NCBI GenBank assembly: GCA_963560245.1
Contig: CAUWNS010000004.1
Span: 69,831-133,830 of the forward strand
Source of the DNA: Pseudoruminococcus_B sp937901805
Lineage (GTDB): Bacteria > Bacillota > Clostridia > Oscillospirales > Ruminococcaceae
Reading direction: 5' to 3'
DNA: 64,000 nucleotides
The number at the start of each line of letters is the position of its first letter. Position 1 is the first letter of the stretch. Position numbers and translations under genes: made by a program. Below the pieces are notes generated by a model. It was not told where the DNA came from. It saw only the letters and a list, made by a program, of their open reading frames with translations, and did not search any database. Of this stretch, positions 1 through 7,861 are shown one piece after another.

Positions 1-1
1 A

Positions 2-1048
2 ATCATTGAATATCTGCATACCCACCCGGAGTTCCAAACCCCCTGTGTACTGCTCAGCGGAGACGCCGGTTTTTACAGCGGTGCAAAAAAGCTTGTCGAG
101 CACTTTGGGGCAGAGCAGACGGAGGTTTACCCCGGGATCTCCAGCGTGTCCTGTTTTTCCGCCCGCCTGGGGATTCCATGGCAGGACTGGCACCTGGTCA
201 GCGCGCATGGGACTGCCTGTGAGATCGCGGCGCATGTGGCAAATTTTGAAAAGACGTTTGCCCTTACCGGGGGCGCGCAGACGCCGGATTCCCTGTGCCG
301 GGAGCTGGACGCCGCCGGCTTTGGGGAGTGCGCCGCCTATGTGGGGCAAAACCTCTCCAGCCCACAGGAAGCTGTGTTCCAGGGGACTGTCCGGGAACTT
401 GGAAAAATGAGGTTCGCCCCTTTGAGCGTCCTGCTGGTGATGAATCCGCGCGCCTGTGAGAGGAAAACCGCTTCCTTTGGCCTGCCGGACGGGGAGTTTC
501 TCCGCGGGGACGTCCCGATGACAAAATCTGAAGTGCGCAGCGTGGTTTTGTCCAAACTCCGCCTCAGGGAGACGGATACCCTCTGGGATATCGGGGCGGG
601 AACCGGTTCGGTCAGTGTGGAAATGGCGCTGTTTGCCCGGTTTGGAAAGGTCTGTGCAGTGGAGTGCTCAGATGAAGGATGCAGCCTGATCCGGCAGAAT
701 GCGCAGCGTTTTGGGCTCTATAACCTCCGTTTGATACAGGGGATGGCGCCCCAGGCATGCGAGGGGCTGCCCGCGCCGGACGCAGCCTTTATCGGCGGGA
801 GTAAGGGAAAACTTGGGGAGATCCTGTCCCTGCTGCGCCAAAAAAACCCGGCTGTGCGGGTCTGTATCAGCGCCATTACTCTGGAAACCGCATGTGATTC
901 CCTCAAACTGCTCGCTGAATTCGGCTTTGAGGGGATTGAAGCAGTCCAGGTGTCCATATCCAAAACAAAGCGTGCCGGGCGCTCCAATCTTCTGATGGCA
1001 AACAACCCGGTTTTTGTCATCAGCGCAGCAGGGAGGAATGACGGATGA
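2..1048 (+). CDS. cbiET: CbiE-CbiT fusion, precorrin-6Y/cobalt-precorrin methyltransferase and decarboxylase (5' truncated)
   Basis: This is a bifunctional enzyme of corrin-ring synthesis: C5/C15 methylation (CbiE half) and C12 decarboxylation (CbiT half), using S-adenosylmethionine. The reading frame is open from base 2, so the gene enters from the left edge; about 348 codons are visible. The visible N-terminal part carries the tetrapyrrole-methylase segments LLSGDAGFY and VYPGISSV, followed by SAHGT. The C-terminal half holds the SAM-binding loop DIGAGTGSVSVEMA typical of CbiT. The first ATG (146) lies inside the CbiE domain and is not the start. The stop overlaps the cbiA start as ATGA, which suggests translational coupling. 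Earlier pathway genes probably lie to the left (inference). Confidence 0.93.
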   Translation: MIEYLHTHPEFQTPCVLLSGDAGFYSGAKKLVEHFGAEQTEVYPGISSVSCFSARLGIPWQDWHLVSAHGTACEIAAHVANFEKTFALTGGAQTPDSLCRELDAAGFGECAAYVGQNLSSPQEAVFQGTVRELGKMRFAPLSVLLVMNPRACERKTASFGLPDGEFLRGDVPMTKSEVRSVVLSKLRLRETDTLWDIGAGTGSVSVEMALFARFGKVCAVECSDEGCSLIRQNAQRFGLYNLRLIQGMAPQACEGLPAPDAAFIGGSKGKLGEILSLLRQKNPAVRVCISAITLETACDSLKLLAEFGFEGIEAVQVSISKTKRAGRSNLLMANNPVFVISAAGRNDG

Positions 1049-2427
1049 AATGGGAGCTTCCGCGTCTGATGGTGGCCGCCCCCGCCAGCGGCGGAGGGAA
1101 AACAACAGTAACCTGCGCCCTGCTGGGGGCGCTGCGCAAAAGAGGGCTTGCGCCTGCGGCGTTCAAGTGCGGCCCGGATTATATCGATCCCATGTTCCAC
1201 CGGGAAATTTTCGGGACAGTCAGCTCCAATACGGATTTGTTTTTTGTCCAGGAGAATACGGCGGTTGCTCTGGCGGCACAGCGGTCGCAGGGCTGTGATC
1301 TCGCTGTATTTGAAGGGGTTATGGGCTATTATGACGGCGTCGGCACAGGCGCGTGCGCCAGCAGTTACCATGTTTCCCATGCACTGGAGGTGCCGGCCCT
1401 GCTGGTAGTGGATGCAAAAGGGGCGGCTTTCTCCCTTGCCGCGCTGGTGAAAGGGTTTGTGGATTTCAGGGCAAAATCCCAAATCCGGGCGGTTTTGCTC
1501 AACCGGTGCTCAAAGCCCGTGTATGAGATGCTCAAACCGGTCATTGAGCGCGAATGCGGCGTGGAGGTTGTGGGGTATCTCCCACAGGACGAGGGGATTT
1601 CCTTTTCGAGCCGCCACCTGGGGCTGATCCCTCCAAAAGAAGTGACCCGGCTGAAAGAAAAACTCGCCCGGCTGATCAGCACCTTTGAACAGACCGTGGA
1701 TCTTGACAGGCTGCTTGCACTTGCAAAAGAGGCGCCCGCTGTGGCGTATGACCCCCTGCCTGCTTTGCCCAAACCGGGGGAAACTGTCCGCCTGGCTGTC
1801 GCGCAGGATAAGGCGTTTTGCTTTTACTATGGGGAAAACCTGGATTTGCTGGAATCGCTGGGGGTCACGCTCGTCCCCTTTTCCCCTCTGTATGATAAAA
1901 CGCTTCCAGAGGATATCCACGGGATCTATCTGGGCGGGGGATATCCAGAGGTCTTTGCGGCAAAACTGGCTGCAAACCGTTCCATGCTGGAATCTGTCCG
2001 CAGCGCCGTGCAGGGTGGGGTTCCCGCGTTTGCGGAGTGCGGCGGCTTTTTGTACCTGCATGAAATCCTGTGTGATGAACAGGGAAAAGAACACCCGATG
2101 GCGGGGATAGTCCCCAGCCGGGCGGAAAAAGGGGAGCGCCTGCGCCATTTCGGCTATATTACCCTGGCTGCGAACCGGGATACCTTCTTTTGCAAAGCAG
2201 GGGAGAAGATCTCCGCGCATGAGTTCCACTATTACCAGAGCAGCCTGGAGGGGGATGCGTTTACTGCGGCAAAAAGTTCCCGCCAGATTTCCTGGGATTG
2301 TATCTATACAAAATACAACCTGATTGCAGGCTTCCCCCACCTCTATTTTTATGCAAATCCAAAGTTTGCGCAGGGGTTTGTGAAAGCCATGAAAACCTAT
2401 GCGGAGGGGGAGAACCATGACGCTTGA
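1045..2427 (+). CDS. cbiA: Cobyrinate a,c-diamide synthase
   Basis: CbiA is a cytosolic ATP- and glutamine-dependent amidotransferase that amidates the a and c side chains of (cobalt) cobyrinate. The 460 residues fit the family. The N-terminal P-loop-like ASGGGKTT is followed by FKCGPDYIDP, a CbiA hallmark. The C-terminal class I glutaminase domain shows GGGYPE, the nucleophile Cys in AECGGFLYLHE and the late HEFHYYQS block with its His. The ATG at 1045 overlaps the cbiET stop and has GGGAGG about 9 bases upstream. The 3' end overlaps cobT by 11 bases. Confidence 0.95.
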   Translation: MKWELPRLMVAAPASGGGKTTVTCALLGALRKRGLAPAAFKCGPDYIDPMFHREIFGTVSSNTDLFFVQENTAVALAAQRSQGCDLAVFEGVMGYYDGVGTGACASSYHVSHALEVPALLVVDAKGAAFSLAALVKGFVDFRAKSQIRAVLLNRCSKPVYEMLKPVIERECGVEVVGYLPQDEGISFSSRHLGLIPPKEVTRLKEKLARLISTFEQTVDLDRLLALAKEAPAVAYDPLPALPKPGETVRLAVAQDKAFCFYYGENLDLLESLGVTLVPFSPLYDKTLPEDIHGIYLGGGYPEVFAAKLAANRSMLESVRSAVQGGVPAFAECGGFLYLHEILCDEQGKEHPMAGIVPSRAEKGERLRHFGYITLAANRDTFFCKAGEKISAHEFHYYQSSLEGDAFTAAKSSRQISWDCIYTKYNLIAGFPHLYFYANPKFAQGFVKAMKTYAEGENHDA

Positions 2428-3475
2428 ACAGGCGATACAACAAATTTCCCCGCCGGATTCGCACGCCTCCTCCCAGGCGGCGCGCCGGTGGGACAGGATT
2501 GCAAAGCCCCTGCACGGCCTAGGGCTTTTGGAAGACGCCGTCTGCCGGATTGCAGGAGTGCAGGGGACAACGCGGGTGCGGATTCAAAAACGCGCTCTGG
2601 CGGTGTTCTGCGCGGATAACGGGGTCGTCCGGGAAGGCGTCACCCAGACGGGGAGCGAAGTCACCGCGCAGGTCGCCGCAAATCTCTGTCATGGGAAAAC
2701 CAGCGTCAGCAAAATGGCGCAGGTGGCGGATGTGGACGTCTATCCGGTCGATATGGGGATGAACACCCCGGTCAGGGAACCGGGGATATTGGACTGTGCG
2801 GTTGCGCGCGGGACGCAGGATCTGGCGTGCGGCCCGGCGATGTCCCGCGCGCAGGCGGTGCAGGCGCTCGAACACGGCGTTTCCCTTGCCTGCCGCCTTG
2901 CAAAAGAAGGGTATCAGGCTTTCGCCGCCGGGGAGATGGGGATTGGCAACACCACAACCAGCAGCGCGGTGGCAAGCGTGCTGCTCGGCCGCCCGGTCGA
3001 GGAGATGACCGGACGCGGCGCGGGTTTGAGCAGCGAGGGGCTCTGCAGGAAGGTTTCCGTCATTAAACAGGCGATCCGGCTGAACCGGCCCGACAGGAAA
3101 GATCCCCTCGATGTGCTTGCCAGGCTCGGCGGCTTTGATATCGCCGGTATGGCGGGGTTTTCCCTCGGTGCGGCGGCCTGTAAGGTTCCCGTTGTCGTGG
3201 ACGGGTTTATCTCCTCTGTCGCCGCGCTGGCAGCGGTGCGGCTGTGCCCGGCGGCGCAGGGGTATCTCCTGGCAAGCCATGTGAGCGGGGAGCCTGCGGG
3301 CAAACTGGTGCTGGATGCCCTGGGGCTGTCTCCTGTTATCACTGCCGGAATGCACCTGGGAGAGGGGACGGGCGCAGTAGCTCTGTTTCCATTGCTGGAT
3401 ATGGCGCTTGCAGTGTATGAGGGTATGAGCACGTTTGAAGAGATAGAACTGGAAGAATACCGCCCCCTGGCATAG
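2417..3475 (+). CDS. cobT: Nicotinate-nucleotide:dimethylbenzimidazole phosphoribosyltransferase
   Basis: CobT activates the lower ligand base: it transfers ribose phosphate from nicotinate mononucleotide to dimethylbenzimidazole (or a related base), giving alpha-ribazole phosphate. The 352 residues contain the family signatures FCADNGVV, GEMGIGNTTTSSAV, TGRGAGL and, near the C-terminus, HLGEGTGAV with the glutamate regarded as the catalytic base. I place the start at ATG 2417, giving MTLEQAIQ behind GGAGGGGGAG; an in-frame ATG at 2399 would add six residues but lies deeper inside cbiA. CobT shows that this operon builds a complete nucleotide loop and does not stop at cobyrinate. Confidence 0.94.
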   Translation: MTLEQAIQQISPPDSHASSQAARRWDRIAKPLHGLGLLEDAVCRIAGVQGTTRVRIQKRALAVFCADNGVVREGVTQTGSEVTAQVAANLCHGKTSVSKMAQVADVDVYPVDMGMNTPVREPGILDCAVARGTQDLACGPAMSRAQAVQALEHGVSLACRLAKEGYQAFAAGEMGIGNTTTSSAVASVLLGRPVEEMTGRGAGLSSEGLCRKVSVIKQAIRLNRPDRKDPLDVLARLGGFDIAGMAGFSLGAAACKVPVVVDGFISSVAALAAVRLCPAAQGYLLASHVSGEPAGKLVLDALGLSPVITAGMHLGEGTGAVALFPLLDMALAVYEGMSTFEEIELEEYRPLA

Positions 3476-3496
3476 GGGGACGGGGAGGGATTTTTC

Positions 3497-4027
3497 ATGA
3501 AGGCGCTGGTGTTCGGCGGTACGGCGAGCGGGAAAAGTGAATTTGCAGAAACCCTTGCCCTGGCGGGGGAAGAGAGGGCGGCCTTTTACCTTGCCACTAT
3601 GGAGCCCTTTGGGCGGGAGGGGGAAAAACGGATTGCCCGCCACCGCCTTTTGCGCAGGGGAAAGGGCTTTGCCACTGTGGAACAATATACAGGTTTGAAA
3701 TACCTGGCTGTGGAACCGGGGAGCGCGGTTTTGCTGGAGGATCTGGGAAACCTCTGTGCAAACGAGCTGTTTTCCCCTTCCGGCTGCGGGTTTTCCCGCG
3801 CTTTTGAGGAGATCACCCAGGGCCTCGCCTTGCTTGGCGCGCAGGCGGGCCGCCTGGTGGTTGTCTCCAATGATGTTTTTTCCGGCTGTGAACAATATGA
3901 AGGGGAGATGGCGGGCTATCTTTCCCTGATGGGGGATCTCCACCGGTGGATTGCAGAACGCGCCGACAAGGTCGTGGAAGTGGTCTGCGGGATCCCGCTG
4001 TACCATAAAGGGGGACAGGTATGCTAA
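3497..4027 (+). CDS. cobU: Adenosylcobinamide kinase/guanylyltransferase, CobU family
   Basis: CobU phosphorylates adenosylcobinamide and then transfers GMP to it. The 176 residues begin with the P-loop GGTASGKS and contain RIARHR, which carries the histidine expected at the guanylylation site, then LLEDLGNL and VVSNDVFSG. The usual acidic motif SNEVGSG is altered: the Glu is Asp and the bases around SGCEQYEGE are unusual. The C-terminal VVCGIPLYHKG is typical. A second, shorter CobU-like gene lies at 4861; the two keep different halves of the family motifs (see findings). The start ATG follows GGGGAGGG, and the 3' end overlaps cobS by 7 bases. Confidence 0.88.
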   Translation: MKALVFGGTASGKSEFAETLALAGEERAAFYLATMEPFGREGEKRIARHRLLRRGKGFATVEQYTGLKYLAVEPGSAVLLEDLGNLCANELFSPSGCGFSRAFEEITQGLALLGAQAGRLVVVSNDVFSGCEQYEGEMAGYLSLMGDLHRWIAERADKVVEVVCGIPLYHKGGQVC

Positions 4028-4785
4028 TCCAGTCGTTTGTCATTGCGTTTGCCATGTATTCCGCCCTTCCTATGCCGCGGGTGGACTGGAACCGGGAAAA
4101 TATGCAGTATGCCCTGTGCTTTTTCCCCCTCATAGGGGGTGTGATCGGCGCAGGTATCGCGCTGTGGCGGTTTGCCTGCTCTCTGCTCGGCTTGTCTCCA
4201 ATCCTGTTTGCGGCAGGGGCGGTTCTGCTGCCCGTGCTTGTGACCGGGGGGATCCACCTGGATGGGTTTTGCGATACGGTGGATGCGCTTTCCAGCCGCC
4301 GGGACAGGGAGGAAAAACTGCAAATCTTAAAAGACCCCCATACCGGGGCGTTTGCTGTTATCGGCCTGTGCTGCCTGTTTCTGGTGTCGTTTGCTCTCTG
4401 GCAGGAACTGGACGCCAATGGGGAAACCCTGTCCATCCTGGGGAGTGGGTTTGTCCTTTCCCGTTGTCTGAGCGGCCTCGCCGTGGCATCGTTTCCGCTT
4501 GCAAAGGATACCGGCCTTGCCTATACCTTTGCAAATATGTCCGCAAAAGGGCGCGTGCGCGCCTGGCTTGCCATTTTTGCACTGCTGTGTATCGCGGGCA
4601 TGGCGGTTCTCATCCCTCTGGAGGGCGGCGCATGTGCGTGTGCGTCCCTGTTCTGCTTCGTCCTTTACTACCGGATGGCAAAACGGCAGTTCGGCGGGAT
4701 TACCGGGGATCTGGCCGGGTATTTTCTCGAGGTTTGCGAGTGCTCCCAGCTTTTCGCCGTCCTTTTTGTGCAAAAACTGTTTTAA
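4021..4785 (+). CDS. cobS: Adenosylcobinamide-GDP ribazoletransferase (cobalamin synthase)
   Basis: CobS is a polytopic membrane enzyme that joins adenosylcobinamide-GDP to alpha-ribazole (phosphate), the last assembly step. The 254-residue product has the conserved GGIHLDGFCDTVDALSS motif with its metal-ligand Asp/His residues, followed by KLQILKDPHTGAFAV. At least five hydrophobic segments are visible, for example FFPLIGGVIGAGIALW and LAIFALLCIAGMAVLI. The length is normal. The start overlaps the end of cobU. After its stop the operon has its only sizeable gap (about 75 bases), AT-rich and containing an inverted repeat. Confidence 0.92.
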   Translation: MLIQSFVIAFAMYSALPMPRVDWNRENMQYALCFFPLIGGVIGAGIALWRFACSLLGLSPILFAAGAVLLPVLVTGGIHLDGFCDTVDALSSRRDREEKLQILKDPHTGAFAVIGLCCLFLVSFALWQELDANGETLSILGSGFVLSRCLSGLAVASFPLAKDTGLAYTFANMSAKGRVRAWLAIFALLCIAGMAVLIPLEGGACACASLFCFVLYYRMAKRQFGGITGDLAGYFLEVCECSQLFAVLFVQKLF

Positions 4786-4812
4786 AGTCTGGCAGAATAT
4801 GTTAGAATAAAG

Positions 4813-4833
4813 ACAATATTTGTCTAATATTGT
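4813..4833. promoter_or_regulatory. Inverted repeat in the cobS-cobU2 gap (possible operator)
   Basis: ACAATATT (4813-4820) and AATATTGT (4826-4833) form a perfect 8-bp inverted repeat with a 5-base spacer. It sits inside the only AT-rich gap of an otherwise overlapping, GC-rich operon. A second overlapping repeat, AGACAA/TTGTCT, is present at 4811-4825. There is no T-tract, so it is not a standard terminator. An operator or internal regulatory site is an inference. Confidence 0.35.
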
Positions 4834-4860
4834 ACTTTGTTTTTGAATGGGGGAGAGGAA

Positions 4861-5241
4861 ATGCTTTTGATTGTCGGCGGAGCCAAACAGGGAAAACGGA
4901 AGATTGCCCTGGAACAGACCGGCTGCACGCTCCGGGACGTCGGGGACGGCGGGGCGGTTGTCGACCGCCTGCACCTGCTCATCCGGGAAGAACTGAAACA
5001 GGGGCGGGAGATTTCCCCTCTTTTGGAGCGGATGCTGAAAAAACAGGCGGTTGTCTGTGATGAAATCGGCTGCGGGATCGTACCGGCGGATGCTTTTGAA
5101 CGGCGGTGGCGGGAGGAGGTCGGGCGCGCCTGCCAGTTCCTTGCAGCCCATGCGCAGCAGGTGATCCGCGTTACCTGTGGGATTCCGGTGGTGATCAAGG
5201 GCGCGCCTGAGGAATCGGTACGAGGGGAGAAGGGCGAATGA
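4861..5241 (+). CDS. Short CobU-like P-loop protein (second cobinamide kinase-type gene)
   Basis: A 126-residue CobU-family protein. It starts with MLLIVGGAKQGKR, a Walker-A-like loop in which Arg replaces the usual Ser/Thr after the Lys. It ends with VCDEIGCGIVP...RRWREEVGR and VTCGIPVVIKG, matching the C-terminal half of CobU (SNEVGSGIVP...R). It lacks the segment that carries the guanylylated histidine in CobU and is about 50 residues shorter. ATG 4861 follows GGGGGAGAGGAA directly; an upstream in-frame ATG (4837) has no good site. The stop overlaps cobC as ATGA. It may act with the 3497 gene or have a separate kinase or regulatory role (inference). Confidence 0.78.
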   Translation: MLLIVGGAKQGKRKIALEQTGCTLRDVGDGGAVVDRLHLLIREELKQGREISPLLERMLKKQAVVCDEIGCGIVPADAFERRWREEVGRACQFLAAHAQQVIRVTCGIPVVIKGAPEESVRGEKGE

Positions 5242-5819
5242 CGTCCCTGTATCTGCTGCGCCATGCCAGTACCTGTTCAAACCTCTCCGGGCGGTATCTG
5301 GGCAAAACGGACGAGCCGCTCTGCCTGGAGGGGATCCGGCAGGCCGGCAGGATGTGCTTGCAGCCTGTGGAAAGGGTGTTTGCCAGCCCGCTTACACGCT
5401 GTATCCAGACGGCGGAAATTCTATTTCCACAGGCCGCAATTACCGTTGTGGAAGGTTTTCGGGAATGTGATTTCGGGGAATTTGAGGGAAGAAGCTTTCG
5501 GGAGCTTGACGGCGATCCCCGCTATCAGGCATGGATTGACAGCGGGGGAGAACTCCCGTTTCCCTCCGGGGAATCCAAGGCGGGGTTTTGCCTGCGCACC
5601 TGCCGTGCTTTTGAAGAGATCCTGCCGCAAATGCTGGGATGCGCCGTATGCGCAGTGGTTGCCCATGGCGGGACGCTGATGGCGCTGCTGGAACGGTACG
5701 CCTTGCCGCGACGGGGATATTATGAATATCAGGTGAAAAACTGCTGTGGTTTTTTGACACGGCTTACCATGCAAAACGGACAGGCTCAAATAAAAATTCT
5801 GGAGGAACTCTCATGCTGA
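5238..5819 (+). CDS. cobC: Alpha-ribazole-5'-phosphate phosphatase, histidine phosphatase family
   Basis: A cytosolic member of the phosphoglycerate-mutase/histidine-phosphatase family. In this operon it most likely removes the phosphate from alpha-ribazole phosphate or from cobalamin phosphate. The 193 residues show the catalytic LLRHASTCSN (RH motif; Ala replaces the common Gly), then SPLTRCIQTAEI, ECDFGEFEGRSF and the second catalytic histidine in VAHGGTLMALLE. The start overlaps the preceding stop (ATGA) and the end overlaps cbiB by 7 bases. Family membership is clear; the substrate is inferred from context. Confidence 0.88.
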   Translation: MTSLYLLRHASTCSNLSGRYLGKTDEPLCLEGIRQAGRMCLQPVERVFASPLTRCIQTAEILFPQAAITVVEGFRECDFGEFEGRSFRELDGDPRYQAWIDSGGELPFPSGESKAGFCLRTCRAFEEILPQMLGCAVCAVVAHGGTLMALLERYALPRRGYYEYQVKNCCGFLTRLTMQNGQAQIKILEELSC

Positions 5820-6790
5820 TCGGCTGTTCCATTTTCGCCGGCTTTGTGTTGGATATGATTTTTGGCGATCCCTATTGGCTGCCGCATCCCGTCCGGTGGA
5901 TGGGCTGCGCAATCTCTGCGCTGGAAACCGGGCTTCGCCGGCTGTTCCCTGCTACCAAAACGGGGGAACGTGCCGCCGGGTTCGTGCTCGCCGCGGTTCT
6001 TCCGCTTTGTTCCTGGGGATTGGCCGCGCTGCTTCTGTGGCTGTGCTCTTTTGCAGGGGACTGGCTTGTCTTCGCTGTGCAGAGTATCCTCTGTTACCAG
6101 GTGCTGGCGGCAAAATCCCTGCAAATCGAGAGCGGAAAGGTATACCGCGCCCTGCGGGCAGGGGATATTCCGGGCGCGCGGTATGCGGTGAGTATGATTG
6201 TCGGGCGGGACACCCGGCAGCTTGACGGAAAAGGGATTGCCAGGGCCGCGGTAGAAACAGTTGCGGAAAATACCAGCGACGGGGTCGTCGCCCCGCTGTT
6301 TTACCTGATGATCGGCGGCGCGCCGCTCGCCCTTGCCTATAAGGCGGTGAATACCATGGACAGCATGGTTGGGTATAAGAATGAAAAATACCTTCATTTT
6401 GGATATGCCGCCGCAAAGCTGGATGATATCGCAAACTTTCTCCCCGCCCGCCTGAGCGCCCTGTTGATGGTGCTCTGTGCGTTTCTTTTACATATGGACG
6501 GGCGCGGCGCGTGGAGGATTTTCCGCCGCGATCGTTTGCGCCATGCCAGCCCGAATTCTGCACAGACCGAAGCGGTATGCGCGGGCGCACTCGGCCTTCA
6601 GCTTGCGGGGGACGCCAGTTATTTTGGAAAACTTGTCCATAAGCCGACCATTGGGGATGCCCTTCGGGAAATTGAACCGGAAGATATCTGCCGGGCCAAC
6701 CGGCTTATGGTTGCCACGGCAATTCTGACCTTGCTTTTCTGCCTTGCCGTACGATTTTCAGTCTGCCTGATGGCACAAGGAGGATTTTAA
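5813..6790 (+). CDS. cbiB: Adenosylcobinamide-phosphate synthase (CbiB)
   Basis: CbiB is a membrane protein that attaches the aminopropanol(-phosphate) linker to adenosylcobyric acid. The 325-residue product has the family N-terminus FGDPYWLPHPVRWMG, several hydrophobic spans (VLAAVLPLCSWGLAALLLWL, LMVLCAFLLHM, AILTLLFCLAVRF) and the conserved blocks GRDT, ETVAENTSDGVVAPLFY and SPNSAQTEA. Length is typical. It lies immediately before cobD, which makes the linker precursor, so two consecutive steps are encoded side by side. Confidence 0.93.
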   Translation: MLIGCSIFAGFVLDMIFGDPYWLPHPVRWMGCAISALETGLRRLFPATKTGERAAGFVLAAVLPLCSWGLAALLLWLCSFAGDWLVFAVQSILCYQVLAAKSLQIESGKVYRALRAGDIPGARYAVSMIVGRDTRQLDGKGIARAAVETVAENTSDGVVAPLFYLMIGGAPLALAYKAVNTMDSMVGYKNEKYLHFGYAAAKLDDIANFLPARLSALLMVLCAFLLHMDGRGAWRIFRRDRLRHASPNSAQTEAVCAGALGLQLAGDASYFGKLVHKPTIGDALREIEPEDICRANRLMVATAILTLLFCLAVRFSVCLMAQGGF

Positions 6791-6791
6791 T

Positions 6792-7847
6792 ATGCCAGGA
6801 TCAATCCATGGAGGAGATATTTACGCCTATGAACGGGAATACGGGGAAAAACCTCTTGATTTTTCTTCCAATATCAATCCCCTGAAGATGCCGAAAGGGG
6901 TGCTGGCGGCCCTGTGCGAAGCGGCGATCCATGCGGATTGTTACCCGGATCCCAATTCCGTAGATCTTTGTCGGGAGCTTTCGCAGTTTGAACAGGTTCC
7001 GCAGGAGTGGTTGTTCTGTTCTAATGGGGCTGCGGATTTGATCTATCGGATTGTCTATGCCCGCAGGCCAAAACGTGCTCTGCTGCTTGCCCCTACTTTC
7101 AGCGAATATGAGGCGGCGCTCCGTGCAGGCAAATGCAAGATCCAGTTTTCACGCCTGGAGGCAAAGGAACAATTCCATCTGACAGAAGCTTTTCTGGAGG
7201 AAATGACCCCGGGGTACGATATCCTGTTTTTGTGTAATCCAAATAATCCGACCGGACAGGTAATTTCTGCGGATTTGATGGAAAAAATCGTGAAAAAGTG
7301 TATAGAAAATCAGACTTTGCTGGTGGTGGATGAGTGTTTTTTGGATTTTTCGCAGGAATACTTACAGTTGACTGCGAAAAAGTATCTGAAAGACAACCCC
7401 TATCTGGTTGTGCTCAAAGCGTTTACGAAAACCTTCGCCCTTGCCGGCGCCCGCTTGGGGTACCTGATATGCTCTGACGCACAATTCCTGCGGCAGATTG
7501 AGGCGGCAGGCCAGCCGTGGGCGGTATCCACTCTGGCGCAGGCGGCAGGGGAAGCGGCGCTGCACAACGCGCCGGAATATTTGGCGAAAACGAGAAAATA
7601 CCTCCAGCGGGAACGGGAGTTTTTGCGCTATGGCCTGACCTGCTGTGGATACAAGGTCTTTGAATCCCATGCCAATTTTCTCTTTTTCCTTGCCCAGGAT
7701 ACACAGCTTGTCCAGAAAATGAGGCAGGAAGGGATTCTTATCCGGGGCTGTGAGAATTACCGGGGCTTGGGGCCTGGGTATTACCGGATTGCAATACGCA
7801 GGCATGAAGACAATATCAAGCTGCTCGCCGCTTTTGAGCGGGTTTAA
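6792..7847 (+). CDS. cobD: L-threonine-O-3-phosphate decarboxylase, PLP-dependent
   Basis: A fold-type I aminotransferase-like enzyme that decarboxylates threonine phosphate to (R)-1-amino-2-propanol phosphate, the linker used by CbiB. The 351 residues start with HGGDIYAYEREYG and DFSSNINPL, both characteristic of CobD, contain NPNNPTGQ and place the PLP lysine in LKAFTKTFALAGARLGYL. The C-terminal YRIAIRRHEDN holds the carboxylate-binding arginine. The start is one base after the cbiB stop with AAGGAGG just upstream. Histidinol-phosphate aminotransferase is the close alternative, excluded by context and the N-terminal signature. Confidence 0.92.
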   Translation: MPGSIHGGDIYAYEREYGEKPLDFSSNINPLKMPKGVLAALCEAAIHADCYPDPNSVDLCRELSQFEQVPQEWLFCSNGAADLIYRIVYARRPKRALLLAPTFSEYEAALRAGKCKIQFSRLEAKEQFHLTEAFLEEMTPGYDILFLCNPNNPTGQVISADLMEKIVKKCIENQTLLVVDECFLDFSQEYLQLTAKKYLKDNPYLVVLKAFTKTFALAGARLGYLICSDAQFLRQIEAAGQPWAVSTLAQAAGEAALHNAPEYLAKTRKYLQREREFLRYGLTCCGYKVFESHANFLFFLAQDTQLVQKMRQEGILIRGCENYRGLGPGYYRIAIRRHEDNIKLLAAFERV

Positions 7848-7861
7848 TAGGAGATGACCTT

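Noticed and set aside
4786..4860. Cobalamin riboswitch in the only gap of the cobalamin operon
   Set aside because: The gap is too short (75 bases) and lacks the conserved B12-box-like sequence; any riboswitch would lie left of the window.
6792..7847. Histidinol-phosphate aminotransferase
   Set aside because: The HGGDIYAYE and DFSSNINPL blocks and the position between cbiB and cbiP point to CobD.
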